Assembly: GCA_942490995.1 (NCBI GenBank)
Contig: CALOBG010000051.1
Coordinates: 1-64,000, forward strand
DNA length: 64,000 nucleotides
Reading direction: 5' to 3'
DNA from: UBA981 sp942490995
GTDB taxonomy: Bacteria; Pseudomonadota; Gammaproteobacteria; Ga0077536
Notes under the pieces: generated by a model
What the model was told of the DNA's origin: nothing
Databases searched by the model: none
Seen by the model: the letters and a program-made list of their open reading frames with translations, nothing else
Part shown: positions 36,778 to 45,475 of the stretch, in pieces
Position numbering within the stretch: the stretch's first letter is position 1
Layout of the letters: each line of letters begins with the position of its first letter
Program-made: the position numbers and the translations under genes

Positions 36778-37207
36778 TGATGCTCCAGGCGCGATAAATC
36801 TGCTCGGCCAAGACAACCTGTACCAGCAGATGCGGCAAGGTCAGGCGCGACAGGGACCAGCACTGCGCAGCCGCGTTCAGGACGTCTTTATCCAGACCGT
36901 CGGCGCCACCGATGGCAAAAGCGATTTTTGCTTCGCTTGCGCGCGCGCGGGCGAGTCCGGCGGCGAACTCGGTGCTGGTGTGGCTGACGCCGCGCTCGTC
37001 AAGCGCGATCAGCGGGGTGGCGCCATTGCGCTTGAGCAACCGTGCACCTTCGTCACGCCGGCCAACCGCTGCGGCGCGATCGCGCGCCGGGGTCAGATAG
37101 GTGAAGGTCAGGGTGAAATCGCGCGGCAGACGCCGCGCATACTCGCTCGTCGCGTCACGAACCCACGCCGGCGGCCGACGACATATACACAGGACTTCAA
37201 TCAACAT
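36749..37207 (-). CDS. rlmH: 23S rRNA pseudouridine-1915 N3-methyltransferase RlmH
   Basis: SPOUT-class methyltransferase (152 residues) that modifies helix 69 of 23S rRNA. The knot motif FAIGGADGLDKDV and the C-terminal HLLVQVVLAEQIYRAWSII ending EQHPYHRA are diagnostic. It starts with ATG, 40 nt downstream of rsfS, the usual partner gene in bacteria. Confidence 0.96.
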   Translation of the reverse strand: MLIEVLCICRRPPAWVRDATSEYARRLPRDFTLTFTYLTPARDRAAAVGRRDEGARLLKRNGATPLIALDERGVSHTSTEFAAGLARARASEAKIAFAIGGADGLDKDVLNAAAQCWSLSRLTLPHLLVQVVLAEQIYRAWSIIEQHPYHRA

Positions 37208-37247
37208 CGCCCGCGTTCCACGGCCGCGCGTCGTGATCAGCGCGCGT

Positions 37248-37613
37248 TCACCACGCGTCTGCGCGGGTCAGGGGATGCGTCTCCCACAGTTTTTCGAGCT
37301 GGTAGAAATCGCGTGCCTCGGCCTGCATGATGTGGACGACCACGTCGCCGAGGTCGATCAACACCCACTCCGCCGCGTTCTCGCCCTCGACGCCGAGCGG
37401 CCGCACACCGATGGCCGCGGCCGCTTCGCGCACGCGCTCGAGCAGGGCCTTGACCTGCCGCGACGAGCGCCCGGTGGCGATGATCATGTAATCCGTGATC
37501 ACCGTCATGCGGGCGACGTCCAGAACCCGGATATCGAGCGCCTTGCCGTCGTCAAGGGCGCTGTGGATCTGATCGGCGAGGCTGGCGGGTTCGATGTTCG
37601 GTTGGCTGTTCAT
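37248..37613 (-). CDS. rsfS: Ribosomal silencing factor RsfS
   Basis: A 121-residue protein that binds L14 of the large subunit and blocks subunit joining in starvation. The conserved core KALDIRVLDVARMTVITDYM and the later GEGENAAEW-like EGENAAEWVLIDLGDVVVH match the family. The ATG overlaps the nadD stop as ATGA. Genes for NAD synthesis and ribosome silencing are commonly paired in this order. Confidence 0.96.
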   Translation of the reverse strand: MNSQPNIEPASLADQIHSALDDGKALDIRVLDVARMTVITDYMIIATGRSSRQVKALLERVREAAAAIGVRPLGVEGENAAEWVLIDLGDVVVHIMQAEARDFYQLEKLWETHPLTRADAW

Positions 37614-38248
37614 GTTTCGTATAAATGGCGTTCACGGATCAGGTTGTCGACCGCATCCGGAACCAGGTGGCGAATGCTGCGTCCGCTGCGGCGCCGTTGG
37701 CGGAGGTCGCTCGAGGCGATCGGCAGCAGCGGAAGATCGAGAAAAAAGACATGGCCGGCGCGCTTGTCATGAAGATCAGCCACCGTCACAGACTGCGCAT
37801 TCCCGACCAGCTCGTCAAGTCCGGGCAGCGCGGCGGCAGCGTCCGGGCGACTGGCGACCACGATATGCGCGAGGCTGAGAATGTCTTCAGGGCGGTGCCA
37901 GGCGGGCAGGGTGCGGAACGAGTCGAGGCCCAGGATCAGGCACAACGCGGCGTGCTCGTCGCGCGCGCGCAGGTGCTCGAGCGTATCCACGGTATAAGAC
38001 ACCCCGCCGCGTTCGATTTCAGTGAGGTCGAGGCGCAGCGGCGCCTCGACCACGGCCGCGAGCATCGCGCAACGATCGCTGACCGAGGCTTGCGGCGGAT
38101 CGCGATGCCCGGGCAGGTTCAGCGGCATCAGCCGCACGTGGTCGAGCTGCAACGCTTCGGCGGCTTCGATCGCGACGCGTAGATGACCATTGTGAACCGG
38201 GTCAAAATTACCGCCCAGCAGCCCGACCGCGGTTCGCCTACCGCTCAC
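37610..38248 (-). CDS. nadD: Nicotinate-nucleotide adenylyltransferase
   Basis: Joins nicotinate mononucleotide with ATP to give deamido-NAD. The nucleotidyltransferase motif GGNFDPVHNGHLRVA lies at residues 12-26, and the second nucleotide motif ISSTxIR is represented by IASSDLRQRRRSG. The GTG start at 38248 has GGGAG 5 nt upstream. With nadA elsewhere in the window, two steps of de novo NAD synthesis are present. It ends overlapping rsfS by 4 nt. Confidence 0.95.
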   Translation of the reverse strand: MSGRRTAVGLLGGNFDPVHNGHLRVAIEAAEALQLDHVRLMPLNLPGHRDPPQASVSDRCAMLAAVVEAPLRLDLTEIERGGVSYTVDTLEHLRARDEHAALCLILGLDSFRTLPAWHRPEDILSLAHIVVASRPDAAAALPGLDELVGNAQSVTVADLHDKRAGHVFFLDLPLLPIASSDLRQRRRSGRSIRHLVPDAVDNLIRERHLYET

Positions 38249-38272
38249 CGCCGCTCCCGCCGCGCGTATGAC

Positions 38273-39529
38273 TCAATCGCGGATATGACCGTCTCCCAGC
38301 ACGATCCACTTCAGGGACGTGAGCCCCTCGAGCCCGACCGGGCCGCGGGCGTGGAACTTATCGGTGCTGATCCCGATCTCGGCGCCGAGCCCGAATTCGA
38401 AACCGTCGGCGAAGCGCGTCGAGGTATTGACCATCACTGAACTGGAATCGACTTCGCGCATGAACCGTCGCGCGTTGCCGATGTCCTCGGTGACGATGGC
38501 ATCGGTATGCTGGGAACCGTACTGGCGGATATGCGCCATGGCGGCGTCGAGGTCATCGACCACACGCACGGCCAGGATCGGCGCGAGGTATTCTTCGTAC
38601 CAGTCCTGTTCCGTCGCCGCGCGCACGGCGTGATGAAACATTTGCGTCCGTTCGCACCCACGCAGTTCGACCGCGGCAGCGTGGTAGTCCTCGAGCAGGG
38701 CGGGAAACACGCGCTCGGCGGCGGCCGGCGTGGCGAGCAGGGTCTCCATGGTGTTGCAGGTGCCGTAGCGCTGGGTCTTGGCATTGAACGCCACCGCACG
38801 CGCCTTCACGGCATCGGCACTGTCGTCGAGAAACACGTGACAGACGCCATCGAGGTGTTTGATCACCGGCATCCGCGCTTCGCTGGAAACGCGTTCGATC
38901 AGGCCTTTGCCGCCGCGCGGAACGATGACATCGACGTACTCGGACTGCTGCAGCAACACGCCGACCGCGGCGCGGTCGGTGGTCGCCATGACCTGCACCG
39001 CGCTGGTCGGCAGACCGGCGGCGGCGAGGCCGGCCTCGATACAGGCGGCAATGGCGAGGTTGGAGTGGCGCGCCTCGGAGCCACCGCGCAGGATGGCCGC
39101 GTTACCCGACTTCAGGCACAGCGCGGCGGCATCGGCGGTGACGTTGGGGCGCGATTCGTAAATGATACCGATAACGCCGAGCGGCACGCGCATGCGCCCG
39201 ACCTGGATACCGCTCGGCCGGTAATTGAGATCGCTGATGGCGCCGACCGGATCGGGCAGCTCAGCCACTTCACGCACGCCCGCGGCCATGCCCGCGATGC
39301 GCGTTTCGTCGAGTCGTAACCGATCGACGAGCGCCGCATCGAGGCCGCTGGCCGCCGCCACGTCCTCCTCGTTGGCGGCCAGGATGCGCGCGCTGGCCGC
39401 GACGATGGCGTCAGCGGCGGCATGCAGGGCGCGGTTCTTGTCCGCGGTTGCGGCGCGCGCCATGGCATAGCTCGCCGTTCTTGCGTTGCGCGCAAGTTCG
39501 ACCACGTAGGCGTTGACGTCCTCCGCCAT
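38273..39529 (-). CDS. proA: Gamma-glutamyl phosphate reductase
   Basis: Second enzyme of proline synthesis, reducing glutamyl phosphate to the semialdehyde. The 418 residues contain the cofactor region PLGVIGIIYESRPNVTADAA and the catalytic cysteine in QRYGTCNTMETLL. I chose the ATG at 39529, matching the family N-terminus; GTG at 39562 has an AGGG upstream and would add 11 residues. proB is not adjacent. Confidence 0.95.
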   Translation of the reverse strand: MAEDVNAYVVELARNARTASYAMARAATADKNRALHAAADAIVAASARILAANEEDVAAASGLDAALVDRLRLDETRIAGMAAGVREVAELPDPVGAISDLNYRPSGIQVGRMRVPLGVIGIIYESRPNVTADAAALCLKSGNAAILRGGSEARHSNLAIAACIEAGLAAAGLPTSAVQVMATTDRAAVGVLLQQSEYVDVIVPRGGKGLIERVSSEARMPVIKHLDGVCHVFLDDSADAVKARAVAFNAKTQRYGTCNTMETLLATPAAAERVFPALLEDYHAAAVELRGCERTQMFHHAVRAATEQDWYEEYLAPILAVRVVDDLDAAMAHIRQYGSQHTDAIVTEDIGNARRFMREVDSSSVMVNTSTRFADGFEFGLGAEIGISTDKFHARGPVGLEGLTSLKWIVLGDGHIRD

Positions 39530-39678
39530 AACGCCGAGCTCGGCACGTTGTTGACTGTTCACCTTAATGCACCCTGTACAAGGATTGCCGGACGCTGTTC
39601 CGGTACCCGCCGGCGTGCGGATCACGCCTCGCGCATAGCAGTTTAGCACCGCCCGGCGGTGGCCCGGCAACGCTGCCG

Positions 39679-39701
39679 GTGGCGTGCGGGTCGCACGCCA
39701 C
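39679..39701 (-). other. Perfect GC-rich hairpin between holA and proA
   Basis: A 10-bp inverted repeat (GTGGCGTGCG/CGCACGCCAC) with a 3-nt loop lies in the 202-nt gap between holA and proA. There is no T-tract after it on the minus strand. It may attenuate, or process, the transcript at this otherwise long gap. Confidence 0.5.
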
Positions 39702-39731
39702 GAACCGTATCCGACGTTTTTGCCCGCCTGT

Positions 39732-40769
39732 TTAGTAGGCCGGCACCATGGTCCGCACCCCGCGCGCGCCGCATAAGCACAGCACGAGTATTTCGATTTC
39801 ATCCCACGGCGCGCCGCTGCGACCACCTTTGACCACCGTGTCGATGTAATTGCTATAGGTCAGCAGGGTCAGCAACTGGGCGTGAGAGTAGCGTTCGAGC
39901 ACACTGCCGATAATCCGTTTACGGTTGCCCCACACGCGATATTGATCCATCGCCGCGCTGACCGAACTGCCTTTCGCGCACAGCGCGGCCATCGCGGTGA
40001 GCTGGCGCAGTTCGCGGCCCAGCGCCCACACCACCAGCACCGGCTCGGTGCCTTCCTCGCGCAGCCCGCGGGCGATGCGCATGGCGCGCGACAGCTCCCG
40101 GCCGAGGGCCGCGTCGACGAACTGGTAAACGTCGAAACGGGCACTGTCGGTAACGGCGCTGATGACCGCCCGTGCGTCAATGGTTTCCTCGGCCACCAGC
40201 AGACACAGCTTTTCCAGCTCCTGGGCCGCGGCGAGCAGGTTGCCCTCGACGCGGTCGGCGATCAGCGTCTGCGCTTCATCGCTGAGAATTTTTCCGCTGG
40301 CCGCGGCGCGGCGCTTGAGCCACGCCGGTAGCTGGCGGGCTTCGAGATCGCGCGCCGTCACGCACACGGTGTTTTTCTCGAGCGCCTTGAACCACTTGGT
40401 TTTGCGCGCCGCCGCGTCGAGTTTGCCGGCCACGATCAGAACGACGTCCTCGGCCTGCGGTGCGCCGATCAGGGTGTCCAGCACCGCCTGGCCGCGCTTG
40501 TCCGGCTTGCGTTTTCCGAGTCGAATTTCGAGCAGCCGGCGTTCGGCGAACAAGGACATGGCGCTGCTGGCGGCGGCCACCGCATCCCAGTCGGAAGCCG
40601 TTTCGACGTCGAATACCCGGCGCTCGGCGATACCGTCGTCGTGGGCGCGTCGGCGCAGCGCATCGCCACATTCCGAAAGCTGCAGCGGCTCGTCGCCATA
40701 CAGAAAATAACAGGGGTCGAGGCCATGACTGCCGAGGCGGTCAAGCAGGCGGTCGGCAGAGAGCTGCAT
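39732..40769 (-). CDS. holA: DNA polymerase III subunit delta
   Basis: Clamp-loader wrench subunit of 345 residues that opens the beta clamp. The N-terminal AAA+-like fold carries CYFLYGDEPLQLSECGDALR, and the C-terminal collar domain includes the conserved EEGTEPVLVVWALGRELRQL. It starts with ATG overlapping the lptE stop as TAATG. The leuS-lptE-holA order is conserved in gammaproteobacteria. Confidence 0.94.
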   Translation of the reverse strand: MQLSADRLLDRLGSHGLDPCYFLYGDEPLQLSECGDALRRRAHDDGIAERRVFDVETASDWDAVAAASSAMSLFAERRLLEIRLGKRKPDKRGQAVLDTLIGAPQAEDVVLIVAGKLDAAARKTKWFKALEKNTVCVTARDLEARQLPAWLKRRAAASGKILSDEAQTLIADRVEGNLLAAAQELEKLCLLVAEETIDARAVISAVTDSARFDVYQFVDAALGRELSRAMRIARGLREEGTEPVLVVWALGRELRQLTAMAALCAKGSSVSAAMDQYRVWGNRKRIIGSVLERYSHAQLLTLLTYSNYIDTVVKGGRSGAPWDEIEILVLCLCGARGVRTMVPAY

Positions 40770-41293
40770 TATTCCGTCGAGGTGCCGCGCTCGCCGATAT
40801 CCACCGACTGCATGCGCAGAACCATCGCCGTCGCCGCGATCGCGGCGAGGTCGGCTTCGATGATCGAATCCTGCTTCTCGGTGCCGAGCACGGAATTTTC
40901 GTCGAACACGTAGTCGAGCTGCCAGTTGACCATTTCGCGCGGGATCAGCAGCTCGCCGGCGCCGGAGCGGACCTGGAATTCCGCGCTCAGCGCGAGTTCG
41001 ATTTCGCGCACCTTACCGGTCGCGGGGTCGACCGACAGCACGCGACGGTCGTAACGTTCGTCGAGCACCTCGAGGACCATGTCACTGCCATCGGCGATAC
41101 CCATCACCAGCGCGCCACGATTCACCAGTTCGGTGCGCAGCGCGCTGCCGACCCGGCTGCCGATACGTTCCTTGACAAAAACCTTGTAGCCGACCGCCGA
41201 ACCCGGCCCGCTGCCGCGCAGGTGCCAGCCTCCGCAGCCGATCAGCGCGGCGCTGAGCACGAACACGAGCAGGCTTTTCCAGGGTTCGAACAT
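40769..41293 (-). CDS. lptE: LPS-assembly lipoprotein LptE
   Basis: Outer-membrane lipoprotein that plugs LptD and helps insert lipopolysaccharide. The ATG at 41293 begins MFEPWKSLLVFVLSAALIGC, a lipoprotein signal with the lipidated cysteine at residue 20 (LIGC). The mature part starts GGWHLRGSG, typical of LptE. It lies one nucleotide after leuS. An upstream in-frame start lies inside leuS and is rejected. The 174-residue length is usual. Confidence 0.93.
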   Translation of the reverse strand: MFEPWKSLLVFVLSAALIGCGGWHLRGSGPGSAVGYKVFVKERIGSRVGSALRTELVNRGALVMGIADGSDMVLEVLDERYDRRVLSVDPATGKVREIELALSAEFQVRSGAGELLIPREMVNWQLDYVFDENSVLGTEKQDSIIEADLAAIAATAMVLRMQSVDIGERGTSTE

Positions 41294-41294
41294 G

Positions 41295-43895
41295 TTATGC
41301 GTCGGCGACGACGACGTTGACCAGTTTGCCGGGGACAACAATGATTTTGCGGATCGTTTTGCCATCGGTAAAGCGCTTTACGTTGCCGTCGGCCATCGCC
41401 GCCGCTTCGCAGCTGGCCTTGTCGGCACCGGCGGCAACCTGCACGAGGGCGCGTTTGCGGCCGTTGACCTGCACCACCAGGTCGATTTCCTCGCGCACCA
41501 TGGCGCGCGGATCGGCCACCGGCCAGGGCGCGTCGGTGAGGTCCTCGGCGTGACCGAGCGCGCGCCACAACACGGACGCGACGTGGGGCACGATCGGACC
41601 GAGCAGCTGCACCACCGCGGTCAGTCCTTCCTGGCGCACGGCGCGCGCGGCGTCGCCGTCGTCAGCCACGCGGCCGAGATGGTTGACCAGTTCCATCACC
41701 GCGGCGATCGCGGTATTGAATTTGTAGCGTCTGGAAATGTCGTCGGACACCTTGGCGATGGTTTCATGGATGTGGCGGCGCAGATCTTTCAGTTCCGCGC
41801 TGTAGTCGGCCGCGTCGGCGGCGTCCGGGATCCCCGCGCTGACGTGTTCATGGGTCATCCGCCACAAGGACTTGAGGAAACGCGAGGCACCCTCGACCGC
41901 GGTGTCGGACCATTCCAGGGTTTGATCCGGCGGCGCCGCGAACATGGTGTACAGGCGCACGGTATCGGCGCCGTAACGGTCGATCAGGGCCTGCGGATCG
42001 ACGCCGTTGTTTTTCGACTTCGACATCTTCTCGATCGCGCCGATCTCGACCGGCAGACCGTCGGCATGCGCACGCGCCGTGACCGCGCGGCCCTTGGCGT
42101 CGGTTTCGACATCGACATCGGCGGGGCTGAAATACTGGCGGCGACCCTCGCCGCTGTCGCGAAAATAGGTTTCCTTGCACACCATGCCCTGGGTCAGCAG
42201 GCGTTTGAACGGCTCGTCCGAGGTCACCAGGCCGGCGTCACGCATGGCCTTGTGGAAAAAGCGCGCGTAGAGCAGGTGCAGGACCGCGTGCTCGATACCG
42301 CCGATGTAGATATCCACCGGCATCCAGTAGTTGACCCGCTCGTCGACCATGCCCTCGCCGTCCGGGCAACAGAAGCGCGAGAAGTACCACGACGATTCGA
42401 AAAATGTATCGAAGGTATCGGTTTCGCGGCGCCCGTGGCTGCCGTCGGGGAGGGTCGCGTCGGTGAACGCCGGCATGCTGCGCAAGGGTGAAACCACACC
42501 TTCCCAGGCGATGTCTTCGGGCAGTTCCACCGGCAGGCGCTGATCCGACTCGGCCACCACCCGGCCGTCGTCGCCGTAGATGATCGGGATCGGGCAACCC
42601 CAGTAACGCTGCCGCGACACCAGCCAGTCGCGCAGGCGGTACTGGACGCGGCGTTCGGCCTGGCCGCGTGCTTCGAGCTGCTCGGCAATGGCGGCAAAGG
42701 CAGCCTCGAAATCGAGGCCATCGCACTCGGCGCTGTTGACCAGGATGCCGTAGCCGGTCCACGCCGCCGCGCCGATATCAACCGTACTGCCGTCAGCGGG
42801 CGTGACGACCTGGCGTACCGGCAGGCCATGCTTGTGCGCGAATTCCCAGTCGCGCTGATCGTGCGCCGGCACCGACATCACCGCGCCCGTGCCGTAGCCC
42901 ATGAGCACGAAATTCGCGACCCACACCGGCAGCGGCGCGCCGGTCAGGGGATGGACGGCGGTGATGCCGAGATCCATGCCGCGCTTTTCCATCTTTTCGA
43001 TGACCGCTTCGGAAGTCGACTGGTGGCGGCACTGCTCGACGAAAGCGGCCAGTTCGGCATTGTTCGCCGCCGCCGCAACGGTCAACGGATGCTCCGGCGC
43101 AACCGCCATGTAGGTGGCGCCGTAGAGGGTATCCGGGCGGGTGGTGAAGACTTCGAGCTGGCCGTGCCCGTCGTTCAGGTCAAAGCGGATGGACAGCCCT
43201 TCCGAGCGGCCGATCCAGTTGCGCTGCATGGTTTTGACCGCTTCCGGCCAGGCATCCATGTGCTCGAGTTCGTCGAGCAGTTCGTCGGCGTAAGCCGTGA
43301 TACGCAGGAACCACTGCGGGATTTCGCGGCGCTCGACGGCTGCGCCCGAGCGCCAGCCGCAGCCGTCGATAACCTGTTCGTTGGCGAGCACGGTCTGGTC
43401 GACCGGATCCCAGTTGACCACGGCGGTATCGCGATAAACCAGGCCTTTTTCATACAGCCGGGCAAAAAACCACTGCTCCCAGCGGTAGTACGCCGGATCG
43501 CAGGTCGCCAGCTCGCGATCCCAGTCGTAGGCAAAACCGAGGCGCTCGAGCTGGGCGCGCATGTAGGCAATATTGGAACGCGTCCACTCGGCGGGCGGAA
43601 TATTGTTCTCGATCGCGGCATTTTCCGCCGGCATGCCGAACGCGTCCCAGCCCATGGGCTGCATGACGTTTTTGCCCTGCATGCGCTGGTAACGGGCAAT
43701 CACGTCGCCGATGGTGTAGTTGCGCACATGGCCCATGTGCAGGCGCCCGCTCGGATAAGGAAACATGCACAGGCAGTAGAACTTCTCGCGCGAGGGATCC
43801 TCGCCGACCTTGAAGGTTTTGTTGGTAGCCCAGTACGCCTGCATGGCCGGCTCGATGTCGGCCGGCTCGTAGCGTTCGGTCAGGAACTCCTGCAT
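41295..43895 (-). CDS. leuS: Leucyl-tRNA synthetase
   Basis: Class I aminoacyl-tRNA synthetase, 866 residues. The HIGH-type motif is HMGH at residues 53-56 (PYPSGRLHMGHVRNY) and the KMSKS loop is KMSKSKNNG. The CP1 editing domain occupies about residues 220-420 (TTRPDTLYGATYMAVAPEHP). I chose the ATG at 43895 because it gives the family N-terminus MQEFLTERYEP. It is the first gene of its cluster; a terminator separates it from comEA upstream. Confidence 0.97.
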   Translation of the reverse strand: MQEFLTERYEPADIEPAMQAYWATNKTFKVGEDPSREKFYCLCMFPYPSGRLHMGHVRNYTIGDVIARYQRMQGKNVMQPMGWDAFGMPAENAAIENNIPPAEWTRSNIAYMRAQLERLGFAYDWDRELATCDPAYYRWEQWFFARLYEKGLVYRDTAVVNWDPVDQTVLANEQVIDGCGWRSGAAVERREIPQWFLRITAYADELLDELEHMDAWPEAVKTMQRNWIGRSEGLSIRFDLNDGHGQLEVFTTRPDTLYGATYMAVAPEHPLTVAAAANNAELAAFVEQCRHQSTSEAVIEKMEKRGMDLGITAVHPLTGAPLPVWVANFVLMGYGTGAVMSVPAHDQRDWEFAHKHGLPVRQVVTPADGSTVDIGAAAWTGYGILVNSAECDGLDFEAAFAAIAEQLEARGQAERRVQYRLRDWLVSRQRYWGCPIPIIYGDDGRVVAESDQRLPVELPEDIAWEGVVSPLRSMPAFTDATLPDGSHGRRETDTFDTFFESSWYFSRFCCPDGEGMVDERVNYWMPVDIYIGGIEHAVLHLLYARFFHKAMRDAGLVTSDEPFKRLLTQGMVCKETYFRDSGEGRRQYFSPADVDVETDAKGRAVTARAHADGLPVEIGAIEKMSKSKNNGVDPQALIDRYGADTVRLYTMFAAPPDQTLEWSDTAVEGASRFLKSLWRMTHEHVSAGIPDAADAADYSAELKDLRRHIHETIAKVSDDISRRYKFNTAIAAVMELVNHLGRVADDGDAARAVRQEGLTAVVQLLGPIVPHVASVLWRALGHAEDLTDAPWPVADPRAMVREEIDLVVQVNGRKRALVQVAAGADKASCEAAAMADGNVKRFTDGKTIRKIIVVPGKLVNVVVADA

Positions 43896-44021
43896 GGGTA
43901 TTCTGCGCTCGGTGGCGCCCTTGATCTGTGCGAATACGGGTCTGCGGCAAGGCGCCCGGGAACGGCCGGGAGGGTCGGAATTGCTGCGCTGCAAAGCATA
44001 CAGTAGGGTCTCAGGGCGCGC

Positions 44022-44054
44022 AAAAAAAAAGCCGGCGCAAAAGGCCGCGCCGGC
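44022..44054 (-). terminator. Intrinsic terminator of the comEA-like gene
   Basis: On the minus strand an 8-bp stem GCCGGCGC/GCGCCGGC with an 8-nt loop is followed by nine T residues. It lies 41 nt after the comEA-like stop and before leuS, so the two genes are separately transcribed. Confidence 0.94.
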
Positions 44055-44094
44055 GGGGCCTCAAAAAGGCCGAGGAGGGTACGGTGAACGGCGC

Positions 44095-44364
44095 TCAGGG
44101 CGTCGCTGCGGTCAGTCGTTCGCGGTTGTTTTTGAGTGTTGCCGCGCCGATGCCCTTGACCAGCAACAGGTCGTCGACGGTTTTGAACGGCCCGTGGGTT
44201 TCGCGGTAGGCCACGATCGCCGCGGCGCGCGCCGGTCCGATACCGACGATGGTGGTGGCGAGGGTTTCCGCATCCGCGGAATTGAGGTTGATGCGCTCGG
44301 CGGCGGCGAGAGTCAGGCTGACGGCGAGCAGCGCCGCGCTGAGCAGGGTTTTGATGATGGACAT
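44095..44364 (-). CDS. ComEA-like helix-hairpin-helix protein
   Basis: A secreted or periplasmic 89-residue protein: a signal sequence (about 5-23, LLSAALLAVSLTLAAA) followed by the two-HhH ComEA core INLNSADAETL, VGIGPARAAAIVAYR and VKGIGAATLKNNR. ComEA proteins bind double-stranded DNA during uptake, though many short homologues occur in bacteria not known to be competent. The ATG at 44364 has AGGAGA 7 nt upstream. No other competence genes are nearby. Confidence 0.9.
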   Translation of the reverse strand: MSIIKTLLSAALLAVSLTLAAAERINLNSADAETLATTIVGIGPARAAAIVAYRETHGPFKTVDDLLLVKGIGAATLKNNRERLTAATP

Positions 44365-44554
44365 ATCCGTGTCTCCTGTAGGTTTCATGATGACCCGCAA
44401 CCGTGCTGCAACGCGGTGGCGGACACTCGAGCACGGTATCGAAACGAGTTTCGGCCAGCGAGCGCGATCTCAGCGTCCCGCGGGTCGGGTGACGGGAAAT
44501 TTTCCTGGATCAGATCTCGAACACGCGACCCGGCAGCCCGGCCTGGTCGGCCGA

Positions 44555-44572
44555 TTTTCATGGAATTGTCAT
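44555..44572 (+). promoter_or_regulatory. Pho box upstream of phoB
   Basis: Two half-sites, TTTTCAT (5 of 7 to the consensus CTGTCAT) and TTGTCAT (6 of 7), are separated by four bases (GGAA). A -10-like TTTAAT at 44583-44588 follows 10 nt later, the spacing of PhoB-activated promoters where the box replaces the -35 element. This implies autoregulation of phoBR. Confidence 0.8.
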
Positions 44573-44615
44573 ATTCGGGCCGTTTAATGGGCGCAGTCGC
44601 AACGCAGGAGTAAGC

Positions 44616-44654
44616 TTGCGACCATCCGTTCAGCAATCCGGCCCGCAGTCATGA
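44616..44654 (+). CDS. Possible 12-codon leader peptide of phoB
   Basis: A TTG codon 5 nt after a strong AGGAG (44606-44610) opens a 12-codon frame (MRPSVQQSGPQS) whose TGA overlaps the phoB ATG as ATGA. phoB itself has no recognisable ribosome site directly before its ATG. I infer translational coupling from this leader. The frame is very short, so the call is tentative. Confidence 0.4.
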   Translation: MRPSVQQSGPQS

Positions 44655-45340
44655 CCCTCAATGTCCTCATCGTTGATGACGAAGCCGCAATCCGCCAGAT
44701 GCTGAGTTTCACGCTCGCCGGCGACGGTTACAGCGCGGTCGAAGCCGGCGATGTCGAATCCGCCCAGGATGCGCTCAAGACCCTGACCCCGGACGTGATC
44801 CTGCTCGACTGGATGCTGCCGGGACTGAGCGGCCTGGATTTTGCGCGCCGCCTCAAACGCGACGCCAGCACCAGCGCTATCCCGATCATCATGCTCACCG
44901 CGCGCGGCGCGGAGGCCGACAAGGTGCGCGGACTCGACACCGGCGCCGACGATTTCGTGACCAAGCCGTTCTCGACCCGCGAACTGCTGGCGCGGGTACG
45001 CGCGGTGGTGCGCCGCAGCCGCAGAGCCGAACCCGGTACCAGCCTCGCCGCCGGTCCGCTCAATCTCGATGCCGATACTAACCGCGTGCGCTGCGGCGAA
45101 CAGGTCATCGAACTGAGCCCGACCGAGTTCCGCCTGCTGCATTTTTTTATGACCCATCCGGAGCGGGTGTTTTCCCGCTCGCAGCTGCTCGACAATGTCT
45201 GGGGTACGGATACCTATATCGAAGAACGTACCGTCGACGTGCACATCCGGCGCCTGCGCAAATTGCTGGCGCCATTCCAATGCGACCTCTACGTGCAGAC
45301 CGTGCGCAGCGTCGGCTACCGCTTCTCGACGACCGCCTGA
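44651..45340 (+). CDS. phoB: Phosphate regulon response regulator PhoB
   Basis: OmpR-class transcription activator of 229 residues. The receiver domain carries the phosphoacceptor D53 in VILLDWMLPG, acidic residues D9-D10 and the lysine in FVTKPF; the winged-helix domain ends TYIEERTVDVHIRRLRKLL and VGYRF. It binds Pho boxes such as those seen upstream of this gene and of pstC. Its own ATG has no clear ribosome site. phoR follows 135 nt later. Confidence 0.96.
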   Translation: MTLNVLIVDDEAAIRQMLSFTLAGDGYSAVEAGDVESAQDALKTLTPDVILLDWMLPGLSGLDFARRLKRDASTSAIPIIMLTARGAEADKVRGLDTGADDFVTKPFSTRELLARVRAVVRRSRRAEPGTSLAAGPLNLDADTNRVRCGEQVIELSPTEFRLLHFFMTHPERVFSRSQLLDNVWGTDTYIEERTVDVHIRRLRKLLAPFQCDLYVQTVRSVGYRFSTTA

Positions 45341-45475
45341 GCGGCGTCGAACCGGCAGCGCCCGCCACCGCCCTGCCCGTGACCTGGATCAAAAGCCACG
45401 TACAGAGACTTCATCGCGGCCGCGATTTTGCCCATAATTGCGCCGCGCGAGTTTGTTCACGACAAGGGTGACGGC

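Noticed and set aside
41292..44006. Two long plus-strand frames (399 and 392 codons) over leuS
   Set aside because: They are antisense to an intact leucyl-tRNA synthetase and have the composition of reverse-complement coding DNA.
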